Shown here: in pieces, positions 26,019 through 34,543 of the stretch
How positions within the stretch are numbered: the stretch's first letter is position 1
Layout: the number at the start of each line of letters is the position of its first letter
Assembly (NCBI RefSeq): GCF_001552175.1
Contig: NZ_BCQR01000091.1
Span: forward strand, 1-47,925
Direction of reading: 5' to 3'
DNA length: 47,925 nucleotides
Source: Actinomadura kijaniata NBRC 14229
Lineage (GTDB): Bacteria; Actinomycetota; Actinomycetes; Streptosporangiales; Streptosporangiaceae
Notes under the pieces: generated by a model
Told to the model about the DNA's origin: nothing
Database searches by the model: none
What the model saw: the letters and a program-made list of their open reading frames with translations, nothing else
Made by a program: the position numbers and the translations under genes

Positions 26019-28733
26019 ATGAGTACTGATGATGTCTTTGCTTTGATGCGCCAGGCCGGTGAGCTGCCCTACGGGGAGGCTCGTACGGTCATGGTGGAGG
26101 ACGCGTTGCGGCGCGCGGAGGCGACCGGGGACGAGGTCCTGGCGTTCCGGGTGCGGGTGCGGCTGACCGACGCCTACCGGTACGGCGGGGAGCCGGTGAA
26201 GGCGTTCGCGACGTTCTCGCGGACGCTGTCCGACTTCGACCGGGACCCGGCGCGGTTCGACGAGGCGCACGCGCTGCTGTGGCAGATGAAGGCCACGGTG
26301 CACTCGCTGACGCTGTTCCCGGAGATCCCGCTGGACCGCACCCACGCGGTGCTGGACGACATGGAGCGCCGTTACCTGGCGGGCGGCCACAGCCTCCAGG
26401 CGGTGTACCACTACCGCAACGACGTGGCGTTGCACCTGGGCGACCTGGCGGCGGCCGACGAGTGGTACCTGAAGTGGCGGGCCGCGCCGCGCGACGAGCT
26501 GTCGGACTGCGCGGGCTGCGACCCGTCGGGGATGGTGTGGCACCTGGTGAGCCTGGGGCGGCACGCCGACGCGTTCGAGATCGCCGCGCCGGTGCTGAAC
26601 GCCGAGCTGTCCTGCCGGGAGCAGCCGCAGGGCATCCTGACCTCGATGCTGCCGGTGTACCTGGCGACCGGGCGGCTGGAGGAGGCCCGGGACGCGCACC
26701 GCCGCGCCTACCGGCTGCTGCGGCCGAACCTGGCCGACCTGGGGCAGATCGCCGACCACGTGGAGTTCTGCGCGACCACCGGGAACGAGGCGCGCGGCCT
26801 GGAGATCCTCCAGCGGCACCTGGGCTGGCTGGACCGCGCCCCGCACCCGTACGCGGCGATGAACTTCGCGGCGGCGGGCGCGCTGCTGCTGCGCCGTCTG
26901 GCCGAGACCGGCCACGCGGACCTGACGGTGCGGCGCCCGGCCTCCGCCGACCGCCCGGCGGCCGACGTTCCGGCCAAGGAGCTGCAGGCCGCGCTGACCG
27001 CGCGGGCCGAGGCCCTGGCCGCCCGGTTCGACGCCCGCAACGGCACCTCCCGCCAGGGCGACCGCGTCCGCGCGATCCTGGACGCCGAGCCGGTCGTGGA
27101 GCACCTGCCGCTCACCCCCGCCGACCAGCGGCGGCGGACCGTGCTGGCCGCCGAGCCGGCCCCGCGCCCGGAGCCGGAGCCGGTCGACCTCAGCGGCGTG
27201 ACCGACCCGGACGCGCTGCTGGAGATCGCCGAGGAGCGCCGGTTCGCCCGCGACATGGCGGGCGCGGCGGAGGCGTGGCGGCGGTTCGACGAGGTGGCCG
27301 CCGACCCGACGCCGTTGCAGCGGGCCCGCCACCTGGACGGCCGCGGGGCCGTCGCCGCCGCCGAGGAGGACGCCGGGACCGCCCTGGCGGCCTGGGAGGA
27401 AGCCGCACGGCTGCTGGCCGACCTCGGCGAGGAGGAGCGCCGCCACCGCGTGCGCAGCCGCGTGGGCGCGATGCGGTGCGCCCTCGGCGACCTGGAGGGC
27501 GGCCTGCCCGACCTGCGGGCCGCCGTCGAGTACTTCGACGCCCACCCGCCCGAGGGCGGCACGGTCACCGGCGTGTACGGCCGTCTCGCCACCGCCCACC
27601 TGCACATGGGGAACGCCGCCCTCGCGCTGCCGGTCCTCGACCGCGCCGCGCCGGACGGGCCGGAGGAGACCGGCGAGATCGAGGACCTGCGGGGCCGCGC
27701 CCTGCTGGAGCTCGGCCGCGTGGACGAGGCCGTCGGGGCGCTGCGGCGCGCCCTGGACGCCCACCGGGAGGCGGGCGGGGACGCCGAACGCGCCCAGACG
27801 GCGCTGCTGCTCAGCCGCGTGCTCGGCCATCTGGCCCGGCACGCCGAGGACCAGGGGGCCGCGAAGGAGGAGGCCCTGGCGGCGCTGGACGAGGCCGTGG
27901 CGGCCGCGCCCGCCCGGTCCCTGCCGCGCTTCGGGGCGCACGCCGAGCGCGGCGCGCTGCTGCTGAACCTCGGCCGCGCCGCCGACGCCGTCGCCGACCT
28001 GGTCGAGGCCGTCGCCGGGTTCACCGCCGCCGGGGAGCCCGGGTACGCGCTGGACCCGCGCGTGGACCTGGCCGCCTGTCACCTGGTCACCGAACGGCAC
28101 CTGGAGGCCGCCGAGACCGCCGAGGAGGCGCTGGCGGAGTTCGCCCGGACGCCCGAGGAGGAACGCGACCGCGACAACGAGCGCCGCTGCCGCGTCATCC
28201 TCGCCCACGCCCAGCGCGGCCTGAACGAGCCCGAGGCGGCCGACCTGTACGCCGCGCTGGCGCGCGAGTGCGCCGAGGCGGGCGACCACGTCTCGGCCGC
28301 GCAGTTCCTCGACAGCGCCGGTGAGCTGCTGACCGGGCTGGACAAGGACGCGCAGGCCGCCGAGGCGTTCGAGGCGTGCGCCCGCGCGTGCGCCGCCGGG
28401 GAGCTGCCGTTCGGCGTCGTGCAGGCGTTCCGCCGCGCCGCGATGTGCCACCTGTGGTCCCGCGAGCCCGACAAGGCCGCCGAGACCATGGAACGCGCCC
28501 GCGCCGCCCTGGCGGACCTGCCGCCGGAAGAGGAGGGCGCGATCGTGTGGGAGACGGCGCTGGTCGACTACGACCAGGCCCGGATCACCGCCGAGCGGGG
28601 CGACGTGCCGGCGGCGCACCGCCTGGCCGCGTCCGCCGTCGAGGGCTTCACCCGGCTGGACGAGACCGGCCCGGCCGAGACCGCGGCCCGCCTCCGCGAC
28701 GACCTGGCCTCCTCCCTGGAGGGCGGGGACTGA
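26019..28733 (+). CDS. Large tetratricopeptide-repeat protein
   Basis: The 904-residue protein starts MSTDDVFALMRQAGELPYGE with GGAGGCGAGG upstream. No signal peptide is seen. It is almost wholly helical with TPR-like units, clearest in residues 395-790: RARHLDGRGAVAAAEEDAGT, GRALLELGRVDEAVGALRRA, RGALLLNLGRAADAVADLVE and others. The N-terminal 300 residues are divergent helical repeats with a DCAGCDPSGMVW motif (two Cys, 164 and 167). It follows the HSP90-like gene with 34 nt between them, and a hairpin terminator follows. In eukaryotes TPR co-chaperones bind HSP90; here the partnership is inferred from linkage only. Confidence 0.85.
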   Translation: MSTDDVFALMRQAGELPYGEARTVMVEDALRRAEATGDEVLAFRVRVRLTDAYRYGGEPVKAFATFSRTLSDFDRDPARFDEAHALLWQMKATVHSLTLFPEIPLDRTHAVLDDMERRYLAGGHSLQAVYHYRNDVALHLGDLAAADEWYLKWRAAPRDELSDCAGCDPSGMVWHLVSLGRHADAFEIAAPVLNAELSCREQPQGILTSMLPVYLATGRLEEARDAHRRAYRLLRPNLADLGQIADHVEFCATTGNEARGLEILQRHLGWLDRAPHPYAAMNFAAAGALLLRRLAETGHADLTVRRPASADRPAADVPAKELQAALTARAEALAARFDARNGTSRQGDRVRAILDAEPVVEHLPLTPADQRRRTVLAAEPAPRPEPEPVDLSGVTDPDALLEIAEERRFARDMAGAAEAWRRFDEVAADPTPLQRARHLDGRGAVAAAEEDAGTALAAWEEAARLLADLGEEERRHRVRSRVGAMRCALGDLEGGLPDLRAAVEYFDAHPPEGGTVTGVYGRLATAHLHMGNAALALPVLDRAAPDGPEETGEIEDLRGRALLELGRVDEAVGALRRALDAHREAGGDAERAQTALLLSRVLGHLARHAEDQGAAKEEALAALDEAVAAAPARSLPRFGAHAERGALLLNLGRAADAVADLVEAVAGFTAAGEPGYALDPRVDLAACHLVTERHLEAAETAEEALAEFARTPEEERDRDNERRCRVILAHAQRGLNEPEAADLYAALARECAEAGDHVSAAQFLDSAGELLTGLDKDAQAAEAFEACARACAAGELPFGVVQAFRRAAMCHLWSREPDKAAETMERARAALADLPPEEEGAIVWETALVDYDQARITAERGDVPAAHRLAASAVEGFTRLDETGPAETAARLRDDLASSLEGGD

Positions 28734-28739
28734 TCCGCG

Positions 28740-28765
28740 CGCCCGGCCGCCCACGCGGCCGGGCG
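28740..28765. terminator. Terminator hairpin after the HSP90-TPR pair
   Basis: CGCCCGGCCGC (28740-28750), loop CCAC, GCGGCCGGGCG (28755-28765): a perfect 11-bp stem 6 nt after the TPR gene stop. Confidence 0.75.
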
Positions 28766-28870
28766 TGTCGGCGGCCCATGATCGCGTCGCGTAGTCAATA
28801 GACTGCGATCCGCACACGGGTTTCGAGGCGGCATGTCGGGCCGCCGTCGCACGTCGGGGTTGATGTCACC

Positions 28871-29671
28871 ATGCGCCGGGCTCTGCTCGCCTGCGGTTCC
28901 GCCGCCACCGCTGTCCTGACCGTCGCCGGGTCGGCGGTGGCCGCCGAGCCGGAAGCCGACCTGGGCGTCACGGTGACGGCCTCCGCGCCCCGCGCCCGGC
29001 CCGGCGGCCTGGTCGACCACACCGTCACCATCACCAACTTCGGTCCCGCGGTCGCCGAGCCCGTCGTGACCGTCCACCTTCCCGACGGCCTGTCCGTGGT
29101 GGGGATCGACGCCGACCACTGCCGGGAGCGGCGGCGCGTCCTGGAGTGCCGCCCGCCCGCCCTGCCGGCCGGGACCGCGCGGCTCGTCCGCATCCAGGGG
29201 GTCGTGGCGCCGACCGCCACCGGGACGCTGCGCACGACCGCCGCGGTCCGCTCCGGCACGTCCGACCCCGACGCCGCCAACGACACCGCCACGCTGGTCA
29301 CGCCCGTCGAACCGGGCACCGACCTGCGGGTCCGGCTGCGGGGGCCGCGCGCCGCCCGCGGGTCCCGCGTCCCGGTCGTCGCGGTGGTCACCAACCGGGG
29401 CCCGCGCCCCGCCGACGCGGTCGTGCTGCGGCTCGGCGCGCACGGCGCGAGCCTGCTCACCGAGCCCGCCGACCACTGCGTCCAGACCCGCCGCGACCGG
29501 AACGCGCAGTACCTGACCTGCGAGCTCGGCCCCCTCGCGGCGGGCGCGCAGCGGACGGTCCGGGCGTTCGCCGACCGGGTGGCGGCGGGCCGGACCCCGC
29601 ACTACGCGGCGGCGGTGTCGTCCTCGCTGGGCGAGACCGCCCCGCGGGACAACACCTCCCGCGCCCGTTAG
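28871..29671 (+). CDS. Secreted DUF11/CARDB-like surface protein
   Basis: The 266-residue protein has a signal peptide (MRRALLACGSAATAVLTVAG, cleavage near VAA-EPE). Two Ig-like beta-sandwich domains follow: PEADLGVTVTASAPRARPGG to about residue 145, and TDLRVRLRGPRAARGSRVPV to the end. The phrases VDHTVTITNFGPAVAEPVVT and DPDAANDTATL are typical of DUF11 domains. Each domain has a Cys pair (DADHCRERRRVLEC; PADHCVQTRRDRNAQYLTC) likely to form a disulfide. No cell-wall anchor is seen. Its stop overlaps that of the convergent galK. The ribosome site is weak. Confidence 0.8.
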   Translation: MRRALLACGSAATAVLTVAGSAVAAEPEADLGVTVTASAPRARPGGLVDHTVTITNFGPAVAEPVVTVHLPDGLSVVGIDADHCRERRRVLECRPPALPAGTARLVRIQGVVAPTATGTLRTTAAVRSGTSDPDAANDTATLVTPVEPGTDLRVRLRGPRAARGSRVPVVAVVTNRGPRPADAVVLRLGAHGASLLTEPADHCVQTRRDRNAQYLTCELGPLAAGAQRTVRAFADRVAAGRTPHYAAAVSSSLGETAPRDNTSRAR

Positions 29672-30789
29672 GCCAGGCGGTGCGCGCCCTGCGACGGCGT
29701 CGCCGCCAGGAACGCCGGGGCCGCCCAGCCCCGCGCCGCGAACGCCTCCTCGACCGCCGCGCGGGTCCGCTCGGCCCGGTCGGCGGCCGTCAGCACGATC
29801 ACCGAGCCGCCGAAGCCGCCGCCGACCATCCGGCCGCCCCGCGCGCCCGCGCGCGTCGCCGCGTCGACCACCGCGTCGGCCTGCGGCCACGACACCTCGA
29901 ACTGGTCCCGCAGCGACAGGTGCGAGGCCGTCAGCAGCGCGCCCAGCTCGGCGGCCGCGCCCGCGCGCAGCAGCCCCACGGCCGCCTCCACGCGGTGGTT
30001 CTCGGTCACCACGTGCTGCACGCGCCGCCGCAGCACCGGGTCCCGCAGCGATCCCAGCGCCCCGGCCAGGTCCTTGACGTCCCGCAGCGCCGCCACGCCC
30101 AGCAGCCCGGCGGCCTCCTCGCACTCGGCGCGCCGCCGCGCGTACCCGCCGTCGGCCAGCGTGTGCCCGGCCCGGGTGTCGATCGCCAGCAGCGTCAGCC
30201 CGGCCTCCTCGGGCGCGAACGGCACCCGCGACGACAGCCCGCTGCGGCAGTCCAGCATCAGCGCGTGCCCGGCCGTGGCCAGCAGCGACGCCGACGGGTC
30301 CATCAGCCCCGACGGCACCCCCGCGAAGTCCCGCTCGGCCCGCTGCGCCAGCCGCGCCAGCTCGGGCCGTTCGATCTCCACGCCGTACAGGTCGCACAGC
30401 GACAGCCCGGTCGCGCACAGCAGCGCCGCCGACGACGACAGCCCCGCGCCCTGCGGCAGGTCGGAGTCGACCAGCAGCGACGCGCCGCCGACCCCGTGCT
30501 CGCGCAGCACCCGCGCCATGCCGACCGGGTAGGTCGCCCACCCGGACACGGGCCCGCCGGTCACGGGGACGCGCACGGTCTCCCCGCCCGCCTGGAGCGA
30601 GCGGACCTCCAGCACCCCGTCGTCGCGCCGCGCCGCCGCGACGGACACGCCCATGGGCAGCGCGAACGGCAGCACGAACCCGTCGTTGTAGTCGGTGTGC
30701 TCCCCGATCAGGTTGATCCGCCCGGGAGCGCGCCACACGCCCTCCGGAGCCCGCCCGAAGACCTCGGCGAACCGCTCCTGGACGTTCAC
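29668..30789 (-). CDS. galK: Galactokinase
   Basis: GalK phosphorylates galactose at C1 with ATP (Leloir pathway). The 373-residue GHMP kinase starts at GTG 30789, overlapping the galE stop (GTGA). The N-terminal galactose signature GRINLIGEHTDYN is at 23-35. The ATP loop LPQGAGLSSSAALL is at 111-124. The third GHMP motif, GGRMVGGGFGGSVIVL, is near the C-terminus. SGLMDPSASLL also fits. galT is not in this operon. It converges on the DUF11-like gene with a 4-nt overlap of stop codons. Confidence 0.95.
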   Translation of the reverse strand: MNVQERFAEVFGRAPEGVWRAPGRINLIGEHTDYNDGFVLPFALPMGVSVAAARRDDGVLEVRSLQAGGETVRVPVTGGPVSGWATYPVGMARVLREHGVGGASLLVDSDLPQGAGLSSSAALLCATGLSLCDLYGVEIERPELARLAQRAERDFAGVPSGLMDPSASLLATAGHALMLDCRSGLSSRVPFAPEEAGLTLLAIDTRAGHTLADGGYARRRAECEEAAGLLGVAALRDVKDLAGALGSLRDPVLRRRVQHVVTENHRVEAAVGLLRAGAAAELGALLTASHLSLRDQFEVSWPQADAVVDAATRAGARGGRMVGGGFGGSVIVLTAADRAERTRAAVEEAFAARGWAAPAFLAATPSQGAHRLA

Positions 30790-31748
30790 CGCTGGAGGAA
30801 GGCCCAGGCGTCGGCGACCATCGTGCGCAGGTCGCGCTCGGCCTTCCAGCCCAGGTCGGCCTGGATGCGGTCGGAGGAGGCGATCAGGACCGCCGGGTCG
30901 CCGGGGCGGCGCGGGCTCACCTGCGCCGGGATCGGGTGGCCGGTGACCTCGCGGCACACCTCCACGACCTCGCGGACCGAGTAGCCCGAGCCGCTGCCCA
31001 GGTTGTAGATCTTGTGGACGCCCGGCTCGCACGCGTCCAGCGCCAGCAGGTGCGCGTTGCCGAGGTCCACCACGTGGACGTAGTCGCGGACGCAGGTGCC
31101 GTCGGCGGTCGGGTAGTCCTCGCCGAAGAGGTGCACCGCCTCGCGCTCGCCGAGCGCGACCTTCAGGACGTTGGGGATCAGGTGGGTCTCCACCGTGTGC
31201 CGCTCGCCCCGCGCGCCGCGCTCGTTGATCAGGGAGCCGGCGACGTTGAAGTACCGCAGCGACACGCCGCCGATGCCGTACAGGCGCGCGAACTCGCTCA
31301 GCGTGGCGTCGATGGCCAGCTTGGACGCCCCGTAGGGATTGGTCGGGCGGGTCGGGGCCGTCTCGGGGATGGGCGTGGACTCCGGCTCCCCGTAGGTCGC
31401 GGCCGTGGACGAGAAGACGATCCGGTGGACGGCGGCGCGGCGCATCGCGTCCAGCAGCGCCAGGGTCTCGCCGAGGTTCTTGTCCCAGTACAGGCCCGGC
31501 TTCTCGACCGACTCGCCGACCAGCGACTTGGCCGCGAAGTGCAGCACCGCGTCGAACCCGGCCCCGTCCAGCGTGCCGAACGCCGCCTCCCGCAGGCTGC
31601 CCTCCACCAGTCGCGCCCCGGCCGGGACGGCGTCCGCGTGCCCGGTGGACAGGTCGTCCAGCACGACGACCTCGTGGCCGGCCTCCAGCAACTGCGCCGT
31701 GACGACGCTGCCGATGTACCCGGCTCCTCCGGTGACGAGCAGCTTCAC
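30786..31748 (-). CDS. galE: UDP-glucose 4-epimerase
   Basis: GalE interconverts UDP-galactose and UDP-glucose with bound NAD. The 320-residue protein starts at GTG 31748, preceded by GGAGGAA. The NAD motif GGAGYIG is at 7-13. FSSTAATYGEPESTPIPE and NPYGASK contain the catalytic Ser/Thr and the Tyr139-Lys143 pair. SLRYFNVAGS and CVRDYVHVVDLGNAHL are family signatures. It is the first gene of a galE-galK operon on the minus strand and is divergent from the CBS-domain gene, with about 80 nt between starts. Confidence 0.95.
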   Translation of the reverse strand: MKLLVTGGAGYIGSVVTAQLLEAGHEVVVLDDLSTGHADAVPAGARLVEGSLREAAFGTLDGAGFDAVLHFAAKSLVGESVEKPGLYWDKNLGETLALLDAMRRAAVHRIVFSSTAATYGEPESTPIPETAPTRPTNPYGASKLAIDATLSEFARLYGIGGVSLRYFNVAGSLINERGARGERHTVETHLIPNVLKVALGEREAVHLFGEDYPTADGTCVRDYVHVVDLGNAHLLALDACEPGVHKIYNLGSGSGYSVREVVEVCREVTGHPIPAQVSPRRPGDPAVLIASSDRIQADLGWKAERDLRTMVADAWAFLQR

Positions 31749-31826
31749 GAACTTCCTCCAAGTCGGAACGGACCGTGGAACGCCGTACAGGCTATCCGCA
31801 ACGCCAACCGGGGAAGGGGCAGGAGC

Positions 31827-32798
31827 ATGGACCCGACGCGTGATCCGGCGCCCGGACCGGCGCGGCCCCCCGGACGCCTGGCGCGCCCGCTGGTGTGGCT
31901 GCTGACCCGGTCCACGGACCTGGTGGTGCGGCTGGCGGGCGGGGACCCCGGGGCGGTCCGGGAGGAGATCACCGCCGAGCGGGTGCGGGCGCTGGTCGCG
32001 GAGAACACCCAGATCGCCGACGAGGAGCGGGCGCTGATCGGGGAGGTGTTCGCGGCGGGGGAGCGGCCGCTGCGGGAGGTGCTGGTGCCGCGGACCGAGG
32101 TGGAGTTCCTGGACGCGGCGCTGCCGCTGGAGGAGGCGGCGCGGACGGTGGCCGCCAGCCCGCACTCGCGGTTCCCGGTCTACCGGGACTCCCACGACGA
32201 CGTGATCGGCTTCGTGCACATCCGGGACCTGCTGGTGCCCGGCGACCGGCGCGGCGGACCGGTGGGGGACCTGGTCCGGCCGGTGAAGTTCCTGCCCGCC
32301 TCCCAGCGCGTGCTGCCGGTGCTGTCGGAGATGCGGCGCGAGGGCGTCCACCTGGCGGTGGTCCTGGACGAGTACGGCGGGACCGCCGGGATCGTCACCC
32401 TGGAGGACCTGGTGGAGGAACTGATCGGTGACATCCGCGATGAATATGATGTGCAGGACGCGCAGGCGAGGCGCCTGCACGGCGGGGTGGTCGAGGTCGA
32501 CGGGCTGCTCAACCTGGACGACTTCGCCGCCGAGACGGGGATCCGGCTGCCCGCCGGGCCGTACGAGACCGTCGCCGGGCACATCATGGCCGTTCTCGGC
32601 CGGGTGCCCGCCGAGGGCGACCGGGTATGGGTCGCGGGGTGGCGGCTGGTCGTGGCCCGGATGGACGGCCGGCGGGTCGCCCGCGTGCGCGTCACGCCGC
32701 CCGAGGCCAGTCCGAACACCCCCATCCGAGGGGGCGTCCCAACCGAGGGAGGACCCGCCGGGCCCCCCGCAGGCGACGCCGCCCCGGACGGGGCCTGA
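31827..32798 (+). CDS. CBS-pair/CorC_HlyC domain protein lacking DUF21
   Basis: The 323-residue protein begins MDPTRDPAPGPARPPGRLA. A short hydrophobic stretch (LVWLLTRSTDLVVRLAGGDP) equals only the end of the DUF21 membrane domain normally found in CNNM/CorC (hemolysin C-like) proteins. A tandem CBS pair follows (VLVPRTEVEFLDAALPLEEA; SRFPVYRDSHDDVIGFVHIR; VVLDEYGGTAGIVTLEDLVE), then the CorC_HlyC domain (RLHGGVVEVDGLLNLDDFAA). The whole group is linked to Mg/Co ion homeostasis. Without the DUF21 domain this may be a cytosolic or peripheral nucleotide sensor. AGGAG lies very close to the ATG. Confidence 0.8.
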   Translation: MDPTRDPAPGPARPPGRLARPLVWLLTRSTDLVVRLAGGDPGAVREEITAERVRALVAENTQIADEERALIGEVFAAGERPLREVLVPRTEVEFLDAALPLEEAARTVAASPHSRFPVYRDSHDDVIGFVHIRDLLVPGDRRGGPVGDLVRPVKFLPASQRVLPVLSEMRREGVHLAVVLDEYGGTAGIVTLEDLVEELIGDIRDEYDVQDAQARRLHGGVVEVDGLLNLDDFAAETGIRLPAGPYETVAGHIMAVLGRVPAEGDRVWVAGWRLVVARMDGRRVARVRVTPPEASPNTPIRGGVPTEGGPAGPPAGDAAPDGA

Positions 32799-32810
32799 GA
32801 GAATCGGTAC

Positions 32811-33884
32811 GTGCAGATGTCCCAAGCGACCGAAACCGCCAACGTCACCGGCAGCGCGAACCCGCGCGTCCTGTCGGGCATCCAGCCGACCGCCGACTCC
32901 TTCCACCTCGGGAACTACCTGGGCGCGCTCCGGCAGTGGGTCGCCCTGCAGGACTCGCACGAGGCGTTCTACTGCGTCGTGGACCTGCACGCGATCACCG
33001 TGGAGCACGACCCGGCGGCGCTGCGCCGCCGCACCAAGATCTCCGCGGCGCAGCTGCTGGCGATGGGCGTGGACCCCGAGCGGTCCACCCTGTTCGTGCA
33101 GAGCCACGTGCCCGAGCACGCCGAGCTGGCCTGGGTGCTGTCGTGCCTCACCGGGTTCGGCGAGGCCAGCCGGATGACCCAGTTCAAGGACAAGTCCGCC
33201 AAGCAGGGCGCGGCCGCCGCCAGCGTGGGCCTGTTCACCTACCCGATCCTCCAGGCCGCCGACATCCTGCTGTACACGCCCGAGACCGGCGAGGACGCCC
33301 CGCTGTTCCGCGTCCCGGTCGGCGAGGACCAGCGCCAGCACCTGGAGCTGACCCGCGACCTGGCCCAGCGGTTCAACCACCGGTTCGGCGACACGTTCGT
33401 GCTGCCCGAGGCCTACATCCCGCAGGGCGCCGCGAAGATCACCGATCTCCAGGAGCCGACCGCCAAGATGAGCAAGTCGGCCTCCTCCCCGCAGGGCATC
33501 ATCGACGTGCTGGAGGAGCCTGGCCCGATGCGCAAGAAGATCATGCGCGCGGTCACCGACACCGGCACCGAGGTGCGCTACGACGAGGAGAACAAGGCGG
33601 GCGTCACCAACCTGCTGCGGATCTTCTCCGCCCTGGAGGGCGTCCCGGTCGCCGACCTGGAGAAGCGGTACGAGGGCCAGGGCTACGGCCGGTTCAAGAA
33701 GGACCTGGCCCAGCTCGTCCTGGACACCTTCACCCCGATCAGGGAGCGCACCGAGAAGCTGCTCGGCGACGAGGAGCAGCTCGACCGGCTGCTGCGGCAC
33801 GGCGCCGAGCGCGCCGGGGCGGTCGCCGCCCGGACCATGGAGCTGGTGCGCGACCAGGTGGGATTCGTGGGACGTGGCCGCTGA
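32811..33884 (+). CDS. trpS: Tryptophan-tRNA ligase
   Basis: A class I aminoacyl-tRNA synthetase that charges tRNA-Trp. The 357-residue form starts at GTG 32811 (QMSQATETA); ATG at 32817 is possible. PRVLSGIQPTADSFHLGNYLGA contains the HIGH-type motif HLGN (32-35), and TAKMSKS near residue 222 is the KMSKS loop. FTYPILQAADILLY and VPVGEDQRQHLELTRDLAQR are family-typical. The stop overlaps the start of the 2H-phosphoesterase gene, so the CBS, trpS and downstream genes may be one operon. Confidence 0.95.
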   Translation: MQMSQATETANVTGSANPRVLSGIQPTADSFHLGNYLGALRQWVALQDSHEAFYCVVDLHAITVEHDPAALRRRTKISAAQLLAMGVDPERSTLFVQSHVPEHAELAWVLSCLTGFGEASRMTQFKDKSAKQGAAAASVGLFTYPILQAADILLYTPETGEDAPLFRVPVGEDQRQHLELTRDLAQRFNHRFGDTFVLPEAYIPQGAAKITDLQEPTAKMSKSASSPQGIIDVLEEPGPMRKKIMRAVTDTGTEVRYDEENKAGVTNLLRIFSALEGVPVADLEKRYEGQGYGRFKKDLAQLVLDTFTPIRERTEKLLGDEEQLDRLLRHGAERAGAVAARTMELVRDQVGFVGRGR

Positions 33885-34494
33885 CGGCGCGGTGAACGGG
33901 GGGACGCCGACCGCCGTCCGGGCCGTGTCCGCGCAGGACGCGCCCGGCGCGGGCGGGCGTTCCCCCGGCGTCCGCACCATCGGGGTGGCCATCCCCATCC
34001 CCGACCCGTACGGCCCCTGGTTGCAGCGGATGCGCGCCTCGTTCGGCGACCCCCTCGCCGACGCCATCCCCACCCACATCACCCTGCTGCCGCCCACCGA
34101 GATCCCCGAGGCCGCGCTGGACGCCGTCGTCGACCACCTGGCGGAGGCCGCCCGAGGCCAGGAGCCGTTCCGGATCCGGCTGCGCGGCACCGCCACGTTC
34201 CGCCCGGTGTCGCCGGTGGTGTTCGTCGCGCTGGCCGAGGGCATCGGCGGCTGCGAACGCCTCCACTCCCGCGTCGTGTCGGGCCCCCTGGAACGCGAGC
34301 TGTCGTTCCCCTACCACCCGCACGTCACGGTCGCCCACCACCTGCCCGACGAGGCCCTGGACCGCGCGTTCAAGGAGCTGGCCGACTACCGGGCCGACTT
34401 CCGGGCCGACGGCTTCGCCCTGTACGAGCACGGCGCCGACGGGGTGTGGCGGCCGGTCAACGACTTCGCCTTCCGCCCGCCGCGAGGCCGCTGA
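33874..34494 (+). CDS. 2'-5' RNA ligase/2H phosphoesterase family protein
   Basis: From GTG 33874 (overlapping trpS by 11 nt) it has 206 residues; the first 30 are low-complexity and a later start (GTG 33892) is possible. The two HxT/S motifs of the 2H phosphoesterase fold are present: THITLLPP (His68, Thr70) and YHPHVTVAHH (His150, Thr152). Family members are LigT-like ligases or cyclic phosphodiesterases of RNA ends and nucleotides. Actual substrate unknown. The gap to the next start is 49 nt in the same direction. Confidence 0.85.
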   Translation: MAADGAVNGGTPTAVRAVSAQDAPGAGGRSPGVRTIGVAIPIPDPYGPWLQRMRASFGDPLADAIPTHITLLPPTEIPEAALDAVVDHLAEAARGQEPFRIRLRGTATFRPVSPVVFVALAEGIGGCERLHSRVVSGPLERELSFPYHPHVTVAHHLPDEALDRAFKELADYRADFRADGFALYEHGADGVWRPVNDFAFRPPRGR

Positions 34495-34543
34495 CCCGCG
34501 AAGAGGCTGACATCAGCGGCGATCAGGCGGGTACCGTCCGTAC

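Noticed and set aside
30786..34244. A 1152-codon frame that would fuse galE to a long N-terminal extension
   Set aside because: The extension is the antisense of the CBS, trpS and 2H-phosphoesterase genes. GalE itself starts at 31748 with a good ribosome site.
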